From Phytopythium helicoides (lineage: Eukaryota > Oomycota > Peronosporomycetes > Pythiales > Pythiaceae): 64,000 nt of DNA. The position numbers were made by a program, and so were the translations under genes. The stretch spans positions 1 to 64,000 of the forward strand of contig JANFNE010000030.1 in the NCBI GenBank assembly GCA_024867545.1. The letters are read 5' to 3'. This document shows, piece by piece, positions 11,537-20,455 of this stretch (position 1 is its first letter; each line of letters begins with the position of its first letter). Below the pieces are notes generated by a model that saw only the letters and a list, made by a program, of their open reading frames with translations, searched no databases and had not been told where the DNA came from.

Positions 11537-13081
11537 TCACGGTACCGACGACTGCGATGACACGGACGCGGGCCGCGAGCCTGTAGAGGGCGGTCGAGAA
11601 CCAGCCGACAGCGGTGCCATGGGAGGTGACGCCCCATGAGCTGCTGCCGCCTTCGTGAGACGGTAAAACACGTACTTGTCCTGGAAAGAGCCCGCTGCAG
11701 AGCTCGCGATGGGCTCAATGAGTGCTTCGTCCAGCATGGCCTGGCCAATGAGCACGGCGTCGATGAGCGACGTAGCGATGCGCAGCTCGCGCAGCACATT
11801 GACGGCCTCCGCGCCGAGGAAACAGCCGACGAAGCCCTTGTAAAACAGCAACTTGTTCTTGCGCTCAAAGACTTTGAGCAGTACCTTGGAAAGGATGAGC
11901 AGCGCCTCGTCCGTGACAAGCGCATGCACCTCGTCCGAAGCCTCGGTGAAGTCATACTCGACGAGGTTGCCCACAGCGGCCGACTCGCGGGACGCCATAA
12001 CAGACTCGCGGTAGGCGGCGACAGAAGACGCGCGACGACTACGCGCCACTGTGTCCCTGGCGAACTCGTCGGAGGCGTCTCCAACGCCGACCTGAGCCTC
12101 GACGAGCTTGGTAAACCGATAGAAGTTGTCCTTGCTGTTATGCAGCTGGTCGTCGGTCCGCGACACGTGCTCGACGAGTCCGAGGCGCACGAGCACATTG
12201 CCGAAGCGCAGTGCAGCCTGCTGGTCGTCGCAGAATCCGTTGAGCACCATCTCGCGCACGGCGTCCGCACCCGTAAAGGTGTCCTTGTAGAAGTTGAATC
12301 GCGAGTGTCGCGTCTTGATGTCCACGACCGAAAAGAGGAAGCGCGCCAATGCCATGTAGAACTCTCGGGGCAGTCCCTCGACGAACGTGATCTCGATGTG
12401 CTTGAGCCTCTCGAGCCTGGCCTCCTTGAACGGCGGGACGTCCTCGTCGTCGTCGTCGTCTTCGTCGTCGTCCTCGTCATCTTCGATCCTTGAGAGCGAG
12501 CTGGCGACCGACGTCGACCTTTGGGTCGTGGAGCGTCCTCCGCTCGTAGACCTGTTGTCTCCGGTGGCCGCGTGCGCGGGTAGCAGCTCGTCCTCGTCCG
12601 TGACGGACAGCGACGTGGACTGCTGCAGCAGCGTGGCGGTGGACGTGGAGCGCGTGGAGGATGCGGACCTCGTGGACGCGAGCTCTCCGTCTGGGTCGTC
12701 GCTCGAAAGCGACGAGGAGGACGCCGTGCTTCCGTAGCTGCTGGCGGGCGTGGACCTTGCGTCTGCCGCTGGCGCTGGCTCGGAGATGGCGTCGGACGTG
12801 GCGGAGCTCCTGCGTCCGGCGGACGGCCGCGGGGGCTTGTCGAACTGCGCAAAGTCCACGAAGGGCTCCATGGACTCTCGGATGCGCACGATGCGGTCGA
12901 GCGCCAGCGTCGTGCGCCGCAGCAGCGCGCGGATCTCCTCCTGCGACGTCCCGCGCGTGCGCGGACCCGCGATGCCGCCCTGCAAAGCGCGCGGCGGCCG
13001 CGCGGACGCGGGCGCGGGCATCATGGCCACCGACTGGCGCGCCTGGTGGATGGGCTCGAGCTTGTACGGCGCGCCGTCCAT
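11537..13081 (-). CDS. Protein with two DEP domains
   Basis: Reads 13081 to 11537, 514 aa from the ATG that begins MDGAPYKLEPIHQ. The frame is also open upstream to 13306, but without similar protein character. Residues about 90-245 are Ser/Thr and Asp rich, including an Asp/Glu run coded by CGTCGT repeats at 12440-12480. Two DEP domains follow, at about 255-325 (FYKDTFTGADAVREM ... DNFYRFTK) and about 395-475 (LLFYKGFVGCFLGAEAV ... KYVFYRLTK). DEP domains bind membranes or GPCR/G-protein partners, so a signalling role is likely. No other catalytic domain is visible. The true N-terminus is unsure. A different frame just upstream (ATG at 13194, MGAQLVSVASVPPQ...) runs into this one one base out of phase, and a splice-like GTATGC...CTAAC...CTCAG element lies near 13254-13295. 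Confidence 0.8.
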   Translation of the reverse strand: MDGAPYKLEPIHQARQSVAMMPAPASARPPRALQGGIAGPRTRGTSQEEIRALLRRTTLALDRIVRIRESMEPFVDFAQFDKPPRPSAGRRSSATSDAISEPAPAADARSTPASSYGSTASSSSLSSDDPDGELASTRSASSTRSTSTATLLQQSTSLSVTDEDELLPAHAATGDNRSTSGGRSTTQRSTSVASSLSRIEDDEDDDEDDDDDEDVPPFKEARLERLKHIEITFVEGLPREFYMALARFLFSVVDIKTRHSRFNFYKDTFTGADAVREMVLNGFCDDQQAALRFGNVLVRLGLVEHVSRTDDQLHNSKDNFYRFTKLVEAQVGVGDASDEFARDTVARSRRASSVAAYRESVMASRESAAVGNLVEYDFTEASDEVHALVTDEALLILSKVLLKVFERKNKLLFYKGFVGCFLGAEAVNVLRELRIATSLIDAVLIGQAMLDEALIEPIASSAAGSFQDKYVFYRLTKAAAAHGASPPMAPLSAGSRPPSTGSRPASVSSQSSVP

Positions 13082-14010
13082 TTGCCTCCGGGGGGTGCGA
13101 GGGCTGCGCGCTGTGCGGCAGCTTCCGGGCTGCGGCCGCCGACGACGATGCGCTGCGGGGGGACCGACGCCACGGACACCAACTGCGCCCCCATACAAAC
13201 GCCCAGTCGTTCGGCCGCGGATGGGGCGACTGGCTCCTTGCCGCGCGCGTACTGAGAAATCGTTAGCAGAGGCCCCGCCGAGGAGACAGAGGCATACTGA
13301 GCGCAAGAGCGCGCGAAGGGACGGGAGGGGTAGGCTGTATACGTATATTTTGGTGTATATACGGATGGCTTGAGGTGGTGCAGTGCATTTACCGGACGAA
13401 GGGGAGTATAGTCCGCCTTCAAGGCGCGTGTACTATACATTTGGCTTTTCCCACCAGCCGGAAAAACCGAACCTGTGCTTCAGAACGCATCATCGCCTTC
13501 GAGCAAGTCAGGAGCGAGCGAGTCGCGTGCGCTCGAGAGATGGGCTTGCGGTGCGTCCCGTAGAGTCTTTTATCGCCCGCCTGCGAGACTCTACGGCACG
13601 CTACGCTGCATGCACTACTGTATTACTGTATGTACTCTACTTGCTCCACCAAGTGTTTTGTCGTGGAGGCTGTTGACCACCGCCGAGTCGCAAGAGCGGA
13701 TCGATGAGAGACGTTGCAAACGGCTCCAGCAGGCGCAGTCGAGCGCCATGGGGCGTGTATCAGCATCGCGATAGTTGAGCTTGGCAGCAGCGACAGCAAT
13801 TCATTTCCGAGATCACTCATGCCCGCTCGCGCCCTCTCTTTCTCTCTCTCTTCTGTCCGTATCTCGTAAGCCATCGAGATAGTCGACCAATTAGACCGTA
13901 CTCTACAGACACCCAAAGGAGCCCTAGGTGCTTCGCTTCGAGCTGGGATTCCTGCTTCTACACGGACTGGCACTTGGGATCACTGGATCTGCAACTGCGA
14001 AGCAACAGGA
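13082..14010. other. Intergenic with possible 5' exon of DEP gene
   Basis: The minus strand between 13082 and 13440 holds an open frame (MGAQLVSVASV..., ATG at 13194) that could be the true N-terminal part of the double-DEP gene. It needs either a splice or a one-base shift to join. The rest, about 13450-14010, shows no convincing gene and includes a CT-rich stretch near 13830-13855. Confidence 0.35.
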
Positions 14011-15747
14011 TCACCAAATCAGCTCAATGTCAGGATAAGAGTTGAATCCCGTGGGGCACAACTCCTCCTTGATAACTCGAATCGCGCGATTGACGATTTT
14101 TATGAGCGAACATTCGGTCCACACCGCTTGCTTCTTCCGCTTCAACTGCTCGGGGTCATCTCCAAAACACTCTTCAAGGTCATCCCACTCGCTAAGCGGC
14201 GGCAGTTTGATTACTGGCGTCTTGCATTCCAGGATCTCTTCAGGCAACTTGTACTTCCAGTACACATATTGTGTGCTGTTCGGGTAGGTAAACCCATAGA
14301 GCTCACAGTGGTGAATCATCACGGGTGGCTCACGGACAGGAGGAACGACCTCACCGTCGTCGATACACGGATTCACGCCGAGGTCGGTGAAATCCCAGTA
14401 CTGATGACCTCCATCTTGCGACTTCGGGTGCGTCAAACCCAAATTGTTCAGACGCGTGTGACGGATACCGTGATTCGCCGCCGCCATCGAGTATGCAAAC
14501 ATCTCGGCTTCCCACCGGTCCGTCGCGTTGTGCGCCAACACACAAAAATGGCAGTAGTCATCGATCATCAAGCGAAAGTCGTGCACCGTCATGATGTATG
14601 GCGGCCCGACACCAGTGTAGTACTCGCGAGCTTCGTCCTCGCTCACGTCGAGACACGGCTGATGCGGCGAGTCGCAGACACTCTCAAGCTTGTCGCGCTG
14701 GTCCGAAGCATAGAACTGTGACAGCAAGATGCTGAGCCAGTCTTGCGATACTGCGATCCCGTTGACGACCGTGTCGTTCACGGTGGTGATGTCGCGGTCG
14801 CCGCTGTAGTACTGCGATACGTCACGACCCGTGTTGACTTCCAGAGGACGGAAGAAGATGAAATCAATGTCGATGAGCGCAATGATCTCATGTTTGACGG
14901 GTGGGGTCGCGTTGGCGAGAAAGTGACGCAGTCCGAAGGGTTTGTTGAAGGCCGAGTAGCCGTCCATGCCGACGGCCTCGTCGTTCGTGGCAAAGTTGGG
15001 CGTGAAGTGGATGCGGAAGTCATAGTAGAACTTGGGTTCTTGCAGCAGCCGCGCCTTCTCTTCGTCGTTGCACCCCGCGATGATGGCGGTGATGGGGCCT
15101 TGCTGACCGACTTTCGTCGCCGACATTTGTAGCAGCGACTGGAGCAGCAAGCGCTTGGCTTGGTTGCACTCTGCACTGAACACGATGTGTAGTTGGCTGT
15201 CGTCGTGGTCGGCTGGGAACGGCACAAAGTGCGCGTTGGTGTGTGTATCCGCATCCGAGTCGGTATTCGCGGTTGGAATCGGCTCGGACGGATCGATGGG
15301 CTGTGCACTGTCGTCTCCTCCGGTCTCGTTAACGTCGTCGCCGCTATCTTCACTTGTGGCGCTCGCCTCCGATCCGACGTGTTGGTGATCCGTATTATCG
15401 GCACCCGTGTCGACACCGGCGTGGTCACTGTGCTCGCTGTCTTCTGAAGACGTGCTTTGGTCTTGCTGGCTCGCAGAGGTGTTTGGCGTTGCGATCGAAT
15501 TCGTCAGTCTCGACTCGCTCGTCTCGCTTCCACTAGTCGTTGGTACAAACTTGTTCTCTTCGAGTAGCTGCAGCTTGCTCGGTTCGCTGTTTCCTGTGTT
15601 AATGCCGCGCGTGTTGGTGGTGTAGACGGCGAGGTCGTTCATGCTGAAGTAGTTGACGACGCATAGCACGACGACGACGATGAGAAGTCCCGCGGTGGCG
15701 AATTTCCATCTAGCCGCTTCATCATGACGCGGCGTTAGCGGCCGCAT
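14011..15747 (-). CDS. Type II membrane glycosyltransferase-like protein, copy 1
   Basis: Reads 15747 to 14011, single exon, 578 aa. A short basic N-terminus precedes one hydrophobic anchor (about residues 16-33). A Ser/Thr/Asp-rich stalk follows to about 170, then a catalytic-looking domain beginning LHIVFSAECNQAKR. The segment ALIDIDFIFFRPL carries a DxD motif (D293, D295), as metal- and nucleotide-sugar-binding transferases do. The layout resembles the hydroxyproline O-arabinosyltransferase / peptidyl-serine galactosyltransferase family, so a Golgi transferase acting on wall or secreted proteins is likely; acceptor and sugar cannot be read from sequence. Positions 14297-15738 match copy 2 (18725-20166) in reverse orientation with no difference found. 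Downstream of 14297 the last ~95 residues differ at about one third of positions. Confidence 0.7.
   Translation of the reverse strand: MRPLTPRHDEAARWKFATAGLLIVVVVLCVVNYFSMNDLAVYTTNTRGINTGNSEPSKLQLLEENKFVPTTSGSETSESRLTNSIATPNTSASQQDQSTSSEDSEHSDHAGVDTGADNTDHQHVGSEASATSEDSGDDVNETGGDDSAQPIDPSEPIPTANTDSDADTHTNAHFVPFPADHDDSQLHIVFSAECNQAKRLLLQSLLQMSATKVGQQGPITAIIAGCNDEEKARLLQEPKFYYDFRIHFTPNFATNDEAVGMDGYSAFNKPFGLRHFLANATPPVKHEIIALIDIDFIFFRPLEVNTGRDVSQYYSGDRDITTVNDTVVNGIAVSQDWLSILLSQFYASDQRDKLESVCDSPHQPCLDVSEDEAREYYTGVGPPYIMTVHDFRLMIDDYCHFCVLAHNATDRWEAEMFAYSMAAANHGIRHTRLNNLGLTHPKSQDGGHQYWDFTDLGVNPCIDDGEVVPPVREPPVMIHHCELYGFTYPNSTQYVYWKYKLPEEILECKTPVIKLPPLSEWDDLEECFGDDPEQLKRKKQAVWTECSLIKIVNRAIRVIKEELCPTGFNSYPDIELIW
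14297..15738 (-). repeat. Inverted repeat arm A (1.44 kb)
   Basis: This arm is the reverse complement of 18725-20166. All reading frames on both strands that lie wholly inside the two arms give the same peptides, and the stretches I compared base by base were identical, with no indel needed. Both ends are abrupt. At the 5' end ATGCGGCCG here faces ATGCTGCCC in copy 2. At the 3' end similarity drops right after GAGCTCTA. Confidence 0.85.
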
Positions 15748-16275
15748 ACCTTCTCGCTGCTTAGATCCCCAAGTGACAGAGAGGTCACCAAGGTCCTCGA
15801 ATGATACATCACCCTGGCTTCGTACCCATCACCCCAGTTTTGATAAGGATCGAAAGCTTGCGATCGGCCGCTACTTCATTTATCACACTTGCGACGATTG
15901 ATCGATTAGAACGGCATGTGCGGCGATCAATGATGGAATGCTGGCGTTGATGTGAAAGGCGCTACTACTCCAGAAGCATATGTAAGCGCAGTTTTGAACT
16001 CTTTTCAATTCCTCACCAAATGTGCAAAACAAAACCCAAGGAACCGCCCAGATGGGAACACCAGATCTCGTAACGACTCGGGGCGTAGTCGTTTCGAGCG
16101 GTCCGTTATAGCGACAAATATAATGCTTAATGTGAAATTCAAGTGGTTTCGTTACCAAGCAAAGGCTCAACTGCAGCTTGATCTCCCCACTGCCTAGAAG
16201 GTATTGGGACTTGAAGAGCACGAGTCAAGAAGCGCAGACTATTAGACGGTAGAATTCGTGCAGCCAGGAGCTACC
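15748..16275. other. Divergent promoter region, glycosyltransferase copy 1 / Na+/H+ exchanger
   Basis: This 528-bp gap lies between two genes reading outward and should hold both promoters. It is less GC rich than the flanking genes. No reading frame is convincing, and I find no clear oomycete initiator match. Confidence 0.45.
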
Positions 16276-18059
16276 ATGACCGACGTCGAGCATGTCAAGT
16301 CGGCGGAAGCGAGCGTGGAGTATGCGCTGGCTTTCTACTTCGCCATGTTTATGATCCTGTTGATGCTCGCGATCTTGCTGAGCAACCACGTGACCCACAA
16401 GCTGCATTTGCACTGGTTCCCCGAAGCCGCAGGTGCGTTTTATGTCAAACAGCGCTATTCCGACGTGATCTAACATTTTTTGTTGGTATTTGCCAGCTAC
16501 GATTGCCGTTGGTATGGGTGCGAGTCTGCTTTGTTTGCTCCAGTCGGACTCGATCTCGACGTCGCTCATGGACTTTGATCCCAACGTCTTTTTCGTGGGG
16601 CTGCTTCCCCCCATCATTTTCAATTCGGGATACACCATGAAGCGCCGCTACTTCTTCGAGAATATCATGCCAATCCTGACATTTTCAATCTTGGGCACTA
16701 TGATCATGAGCATTGTCACAGGCATCCTCATTTATGCTGTGGGCCAATTCGGATGGATCACAAAGTTCTCACTTGCGGAGAGTCTGACGTTTGGGTCGCT
16801 TATCTCGGCTACCGACACTGTTTCTATTCTGGCCGTGTTCCAGGAGCTTCATGTCGACCCGACACTCTTCTACCTCGTGTTTGGTGAAAGTTCGCTCAAC
16901 GATGCTGTCGCAATCTCGCTCTTTACTACCTTCGCGAAGTTTATCGGGTACTCGTACTCGTTCAAGCCTATGATGTTTGCCATCTTTGAGTTCATGCTGG
17001 ATTTTGTTGGGTCGACACTTCTCGGCATTGCCTTTGGTGTCATTCCGGCGTTGATCTTCAAGTACTCAAACTTGCGCTCATGCTTGCTGCATGAAGTCGG
17101 TGTATACGTCATGTTCGCGTACCTTCCGTTCGTGGTTGCGCAAATTCTTGACATGTCGGGTGTTGTTGCGATCATCTTTGCTGGCATTGCCATGAAGCAC
17201 TACGCTGCGCCGAACCTGTCCCCCGAAGCCCAAGAAATGTACTTTTTCACATGTATTAGTCCGGATCCGTTCTGGTTGCTCGCCTCTAACCTATGCATGC
17301 TGCTTTGTAGATGCTCTCGAGTTTTCAACACCGTCGCGCACATGACAGAGACGGCAGTATTCCTCAGTAAGTGTAACAGATACTGGGTTCTTTCGAGCTA
17401 CGCACTCATAAACAATATTGTCTTTGTCATCCCAGACTTGGGCCTCTCCGTCTTTGCGCTGATCGAGTACTACAAGTTCTGGTTCGTGTTCTGGACGGCT
17501 ATTTTTTGTCTCGTCGGACGCGCATGCCACGTCTACCCGCTGTCGTTCATTCTCAACAAGCGTCCCAACGCAACTCAGATCACAATGAACCAGCAGCACA
17601 TGATCTGGTACAGCGGTCTGCGCGGCGCAGTGGCGTTCGCGCTATCCAAGTCGTTCCCGGGTGAAAAGCAGAATGAAGTGACGGCGTGCGCCATGATTAT
17701 CATCTTGCTGTCGATCTTTGTAATGGGAGGTGGCACTGTTGCCACACTCAACAAGCTCGGGATTCCACGCCTCACGGTATGTATATCATCATCGCTGCGG
17801 ATTAGTGCCTGGCCTCACAACTCGCTTCAAACTTGCTCAACTGCAGGCCGAGGAGGAGTTGGCACTGGACCGCACGGTCAAACCGCACAAGCACATGCGC
17901 ATGCTGCAGTTCGACAACAAGTACATGATTCCTCTCCTAACTAACCTGAGCCAGACGGATGCTGCGGATAGCCCGACGCGCAAGAGCTTCAGCCACGACG
18001 TCAACGATGGAGACGAGCAGGACGAAGTGATTGAAGTCGTGCGTCGCGATGGCCACTAA
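16276..18059 (+). CDS. Na+/H+ exchanger (NHE/NHX family)
   Basis: Five exons: 16276-16432, 16497-17238, 17311-17366, 17436-17776, 17847-18059, giving 502 aa. All introns are 64-72 nt and restore the family reading. The second (GTACTT...CTCTAACC...TTTGTAG) is needed to read FNTVAHMTETAVFL straight into NLGLSVFAL. The protein is a polytopic membrane antiporter. Visible hallmarks are LLPPIIFNSGY near residues 86-97 (the amiloride-site segment), the helix LTFGSLISATDTVSILA, and FGESSLNDAVAISLF, which contains the conserved Asn-Asp pair of cation/proton antiporters. It should exchange Na+ or K+ for H+ across the plasma or an endomembrane; which one is not shown. The C-terminal tail is short (about 70 aa) and acidic. 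The gene sits between the arms of an inverted repeat. The ATG at 16276 is the first in the frame. Confidence 0.88.
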
Positions 18060-18715
18060 GACAGACCGTCGTTGAAGCAGGCTTTAGCCGCCTCTTTCAT
18101 ATGCAGAGACAATAATGATAAAGAAAAATCCCGAACAGCAGGTATCTTTCGAGTTCTATGGAGAACTGCGTCAAGGCGACGTCAACAACATGCCATGACA
18201 ATTGGCTCGAGTTTCCTTTATGACCCTTTTGCTCGTTTCAAATGATTCGAACGCGCTGGTATATCTCACTTGCCTGCGTCGTGCGTGGCTGAAACGGATC
18301 GTTCAAGTCGATTGAGACCAGAAACTACCTGTAGCGTGCGCGATCAGCCGTTGCAAACTGGCCAATCAGCTTTGCAGTTTTGGTTTAGGCCAATCCCATT
18401 CTCGTATTGCCGATTTATTGGTCCAATTACGTCGCACGAGCTGAACTGGACACAGCCACTGTACTTGTATCTTCGAACTGACAGGCGAAACCATGGGACT
18501 CACACGTGCAGCGTCTCACAAACGATGGTGCGAGTCGGAGAGGTTCAGGAAGCAATGGTCACAGCCATAGGACTCGCAACTGCCGTCAATTGCTGACCGC
18601 TGGACTCGAAAGCCATCGCACTGCCGCTTTGGCGCTCTCTCGCAACGGAGAATCGACTCCAGAACGCGCACTCGGCATCTAGCTGACAGAAATTCACGCG
18701 GCCAAGCCAACAGCC
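18060..18715. other. Intergenic, 3' of exchanger and 5' of glycosyltransferase copy 2
   Basis: No gene is seen. The region differs from the 5' flank of copy 1, so the duplication does not extend here. Three CCAAT motifs lie within 70 bp (see separate entry). Confidence 0.45.
18362..18427 (+). promoter_or_regulatory. Cluster of CCAAT motifs upstream of glycosyltransferase copy 2
   Basis: CCAAT occurs at 18362-18366, 18390-18394 and 18423-18427, about 290-350 bp before the ATG of copy 2. The equivalent flank of copy 1 is unrelated sequence, so the two near-identical coding regions may be regulated differently. Motif only, with no proof of function. Confidence 0.25.
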
Positions 18716-20455
18716 ATGCTGCCCCTAACGCCGCGTCATGATGAAGCGGCTAGATGGAAATTCGCCACCGCGGGACTTCTCATCGTCGTCGTCGTGCTAT
18801 GCGTCGTCAACTACTTCAGCATGAACGACCTCGCCGTCTACACCACCAACACGCGCGGCATTAACACAGGAAACAGCGAACCGAGCAAGCTGCAGCTACT
18901 CGAAGAGAACAAGTTTGTACCAACGACTAGTGGAAGCGAGACGAGCGAGTCGAGACTGACGAATTCGATCGCAACGCCAAACACCTCTGCGAGCCAGCAA
19001 GACCAAAGCACGTCTTCAGAAGACAGCGAGCACAGTGACCACGCCGGTGTCGACACGGGTGCCGATAATACGGATCACCAACACGTCGGATCGGAGGCGA
19101 GCGCCACAAGTGAAGATAGCGGCGACGACGTTAACGAGACCGGAGGAGACGACAGTGCACAGCCCATCGATCCGTCCGAGCCGATTCCAACCGCGAATAC
19201 CGACTCGGATGCGGATACACACACCAACGCGCACTTTGTGCCGTTCCCAGCCGACCACGACGACAGCCAACTACACATCGTGTTCAGTGCAGAGTGCAAC
19301 CAAGCCAAGCGCTTGCTGCTCCAGTCGCTGCTACAAATGTCGGCGACGAAAGTCGGTCAGCAAGGCCCCATCACCGCCATCATCGCGGGGTGCAACGACG
19401 AAGAGAAGGCGCGGCTGCTGCAAGAACCCAAGTTCTACTATGACTTCCGCATCCACTTCACGCCCAACTTTGCCACGAACGACGAGGCCGTCGGCATGGA
19501 CGGCTACTCGGCCTTCAACAAACCCTTCGGACTGCGTCACTTTCTCGCCAACGCGACCCCACCCGTCAAACATGAGATCATTGCGCTCATCGACATTGAT
19601 TTCATCTTCTTCCGTCCTCTGGAAGTCAACACGGGTCGTGACGTATCGCAGTACTACAGCGGCGACCGCGACATCACCACCGTGAACGACACGGTCGTCA
19701 ACGGGATCGCAGTATCGCAAGACTGGCTCAGCATCTTGCTGTCACAGTTCTATGCTTCGGACCAGCGCGACAAGCTTGAGAGTGTCTGCGACTCGCCGCA
19801 TCAGCCGTGTCTCGACGTGAGCGAGGACGAAGCTCGCGAGTACTACACTGGTGTCGGGCCGCCATACATCATGACGGTGCACGACTTTCGCTTGATGATC
19901 GATGACTACTGCCATTTTTGTGTGTTGGCGCACAACGCGACGGACCGGTGGGAAGCCGAGATGTTTGCATACTCGATGGCGGCGGCGAATCACGGTATCC
20001 GTCACACGCGTCTGAACAATTTGGGTTTGACGCACCCGAAGTCGCAAGATGGAGGTCATCAGTACTGGGATTTCACCGACCTCGGCGTGAATCCGTGTAT
20101 CGACGACGGTGAGGTCGTTCCTCCTGTCCGTGAGCCACCCGTGATGATTCACCACTGTGAGCTCTACGGCTTCGCTTATCCAGATCGCGAAGTATTGCAT
20201 TTGTATTGGAAGCACAAAGTTCCGGGAGAAGTCATGGAATGCAAGACACCAGCAATCAAACTGCCGCCGCTTAGCGAGTGGGATGATCTGGAGGCTGAGT
20301 ATGGGCAAGATCCTGAACGTCTGAGGCGCAAGAAGCAGGAGATCTGGGCTGAGTGTTCGCTTATCAAGATCATGAATCATGCTCTTCGAGAGCTCAAGGC
20401 GGAACTGTGCCCCACGGGATTCAACACCTATCCCGATATCGAACTCATTTGGTGA
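18716..20455 (+). CDS. Type II membrane glycosyltransferase-like protein, copy 2
   Basis: Single exon, 579 aa. Apart from residues 2-3, the first ~483 residues equal copy 1: an N-terminal membrane anchor (about 16-33), an acidic Ser/Thr stalk, and a domain with DxD motif IDID (D293, D295) plus conserved YCHFCVLAHNATDRWEAEMF. After position 20166 the sequence is a diverged paralogue. It reads AYPDREVLHLYWKHKVPGE where copy 1 reads TYPNSTQYVYWKYKLPEE, and both end in PDIELIW. Both copies keep full reading frames and the putative catalytic residues, so both look functional. The gene is head-to-head with copy 1, with the Na+/H+ exchanger gene between them. Donor and acceptor specificity are unknown. 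Confidence 0.7.
   Translation: MLPLTPRHDEAARWKFATAGLLIVVVVLCVVNYFSMNDLAVYTTNTRGINTGNSEPSKLQLLEENKFVPTTSGSETSESRLTNSIATPNTSASQQDQSTSSEDSEHSDHAGVDTGADNTDHQHVGSEASATSEDSGDDVNETGGDDSAQPIDPSEPIPTANTDSDADTHTNAHFVPFPADHDDSQLHIVFSAECNQAKRLLLQSLLQMSATKVGQQGPITAIIAGCNDEEKARLLQEPKFYYDFRIHFTPNFATNDEAVGMDGYSAFNKPFGLRHFLANATPPVKHEIIALIDIDFIFFRPLEVNTGRDVSQYYSGDRDITTVNDTVVNGIAVSQDWLSILLSQFYASDQRDKLESVCDSPHQPCLDVSEDEAREYYTGVGPPYIMTVHDFRLMIDDYCHFCVLAHNATDRWEAEMFAYSMAAANHGIRHTRLNNLGLTHPKSQDGGHQYWDFTDLGVNPCIDDGEVVPPVREPPVMIHHCELYGFAYPDREVLHLYWKHKVPGEVMECKTPAIKLPPLSEWDDLEAEYGQDPERLRRKKQEIWAECSLIKIMNHALRELKAELCPTGFNTYPDIELIW
18725..20166 (+). repeat. Inverted repeat arm B (1.44 kb)
   Basis: Partner of the arm at 14297-15738, separated from it by about 2986 bp that contains the Na+/H+ exchanger gene. 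The boundaries coincide with codons 4 and 484 of the glycosyltransferase-like genes, so the identity is confined to coding sequence. Confidence 0.85.

Noticed and set aside
11383..12852. 489-codon minus-strand frame overlapping the double-DEP gene
   Set aside because: Alternative phase of the DEP gene, composed of Arg/Ser/Thr/Pro low-complexity sequence.
12661..13373. Plus-strand frames of ~200 codons over the DEP gene's 5' half
   Set aside because: Antisense shadows in GC-rich DNA with no start context or recognisable domain.
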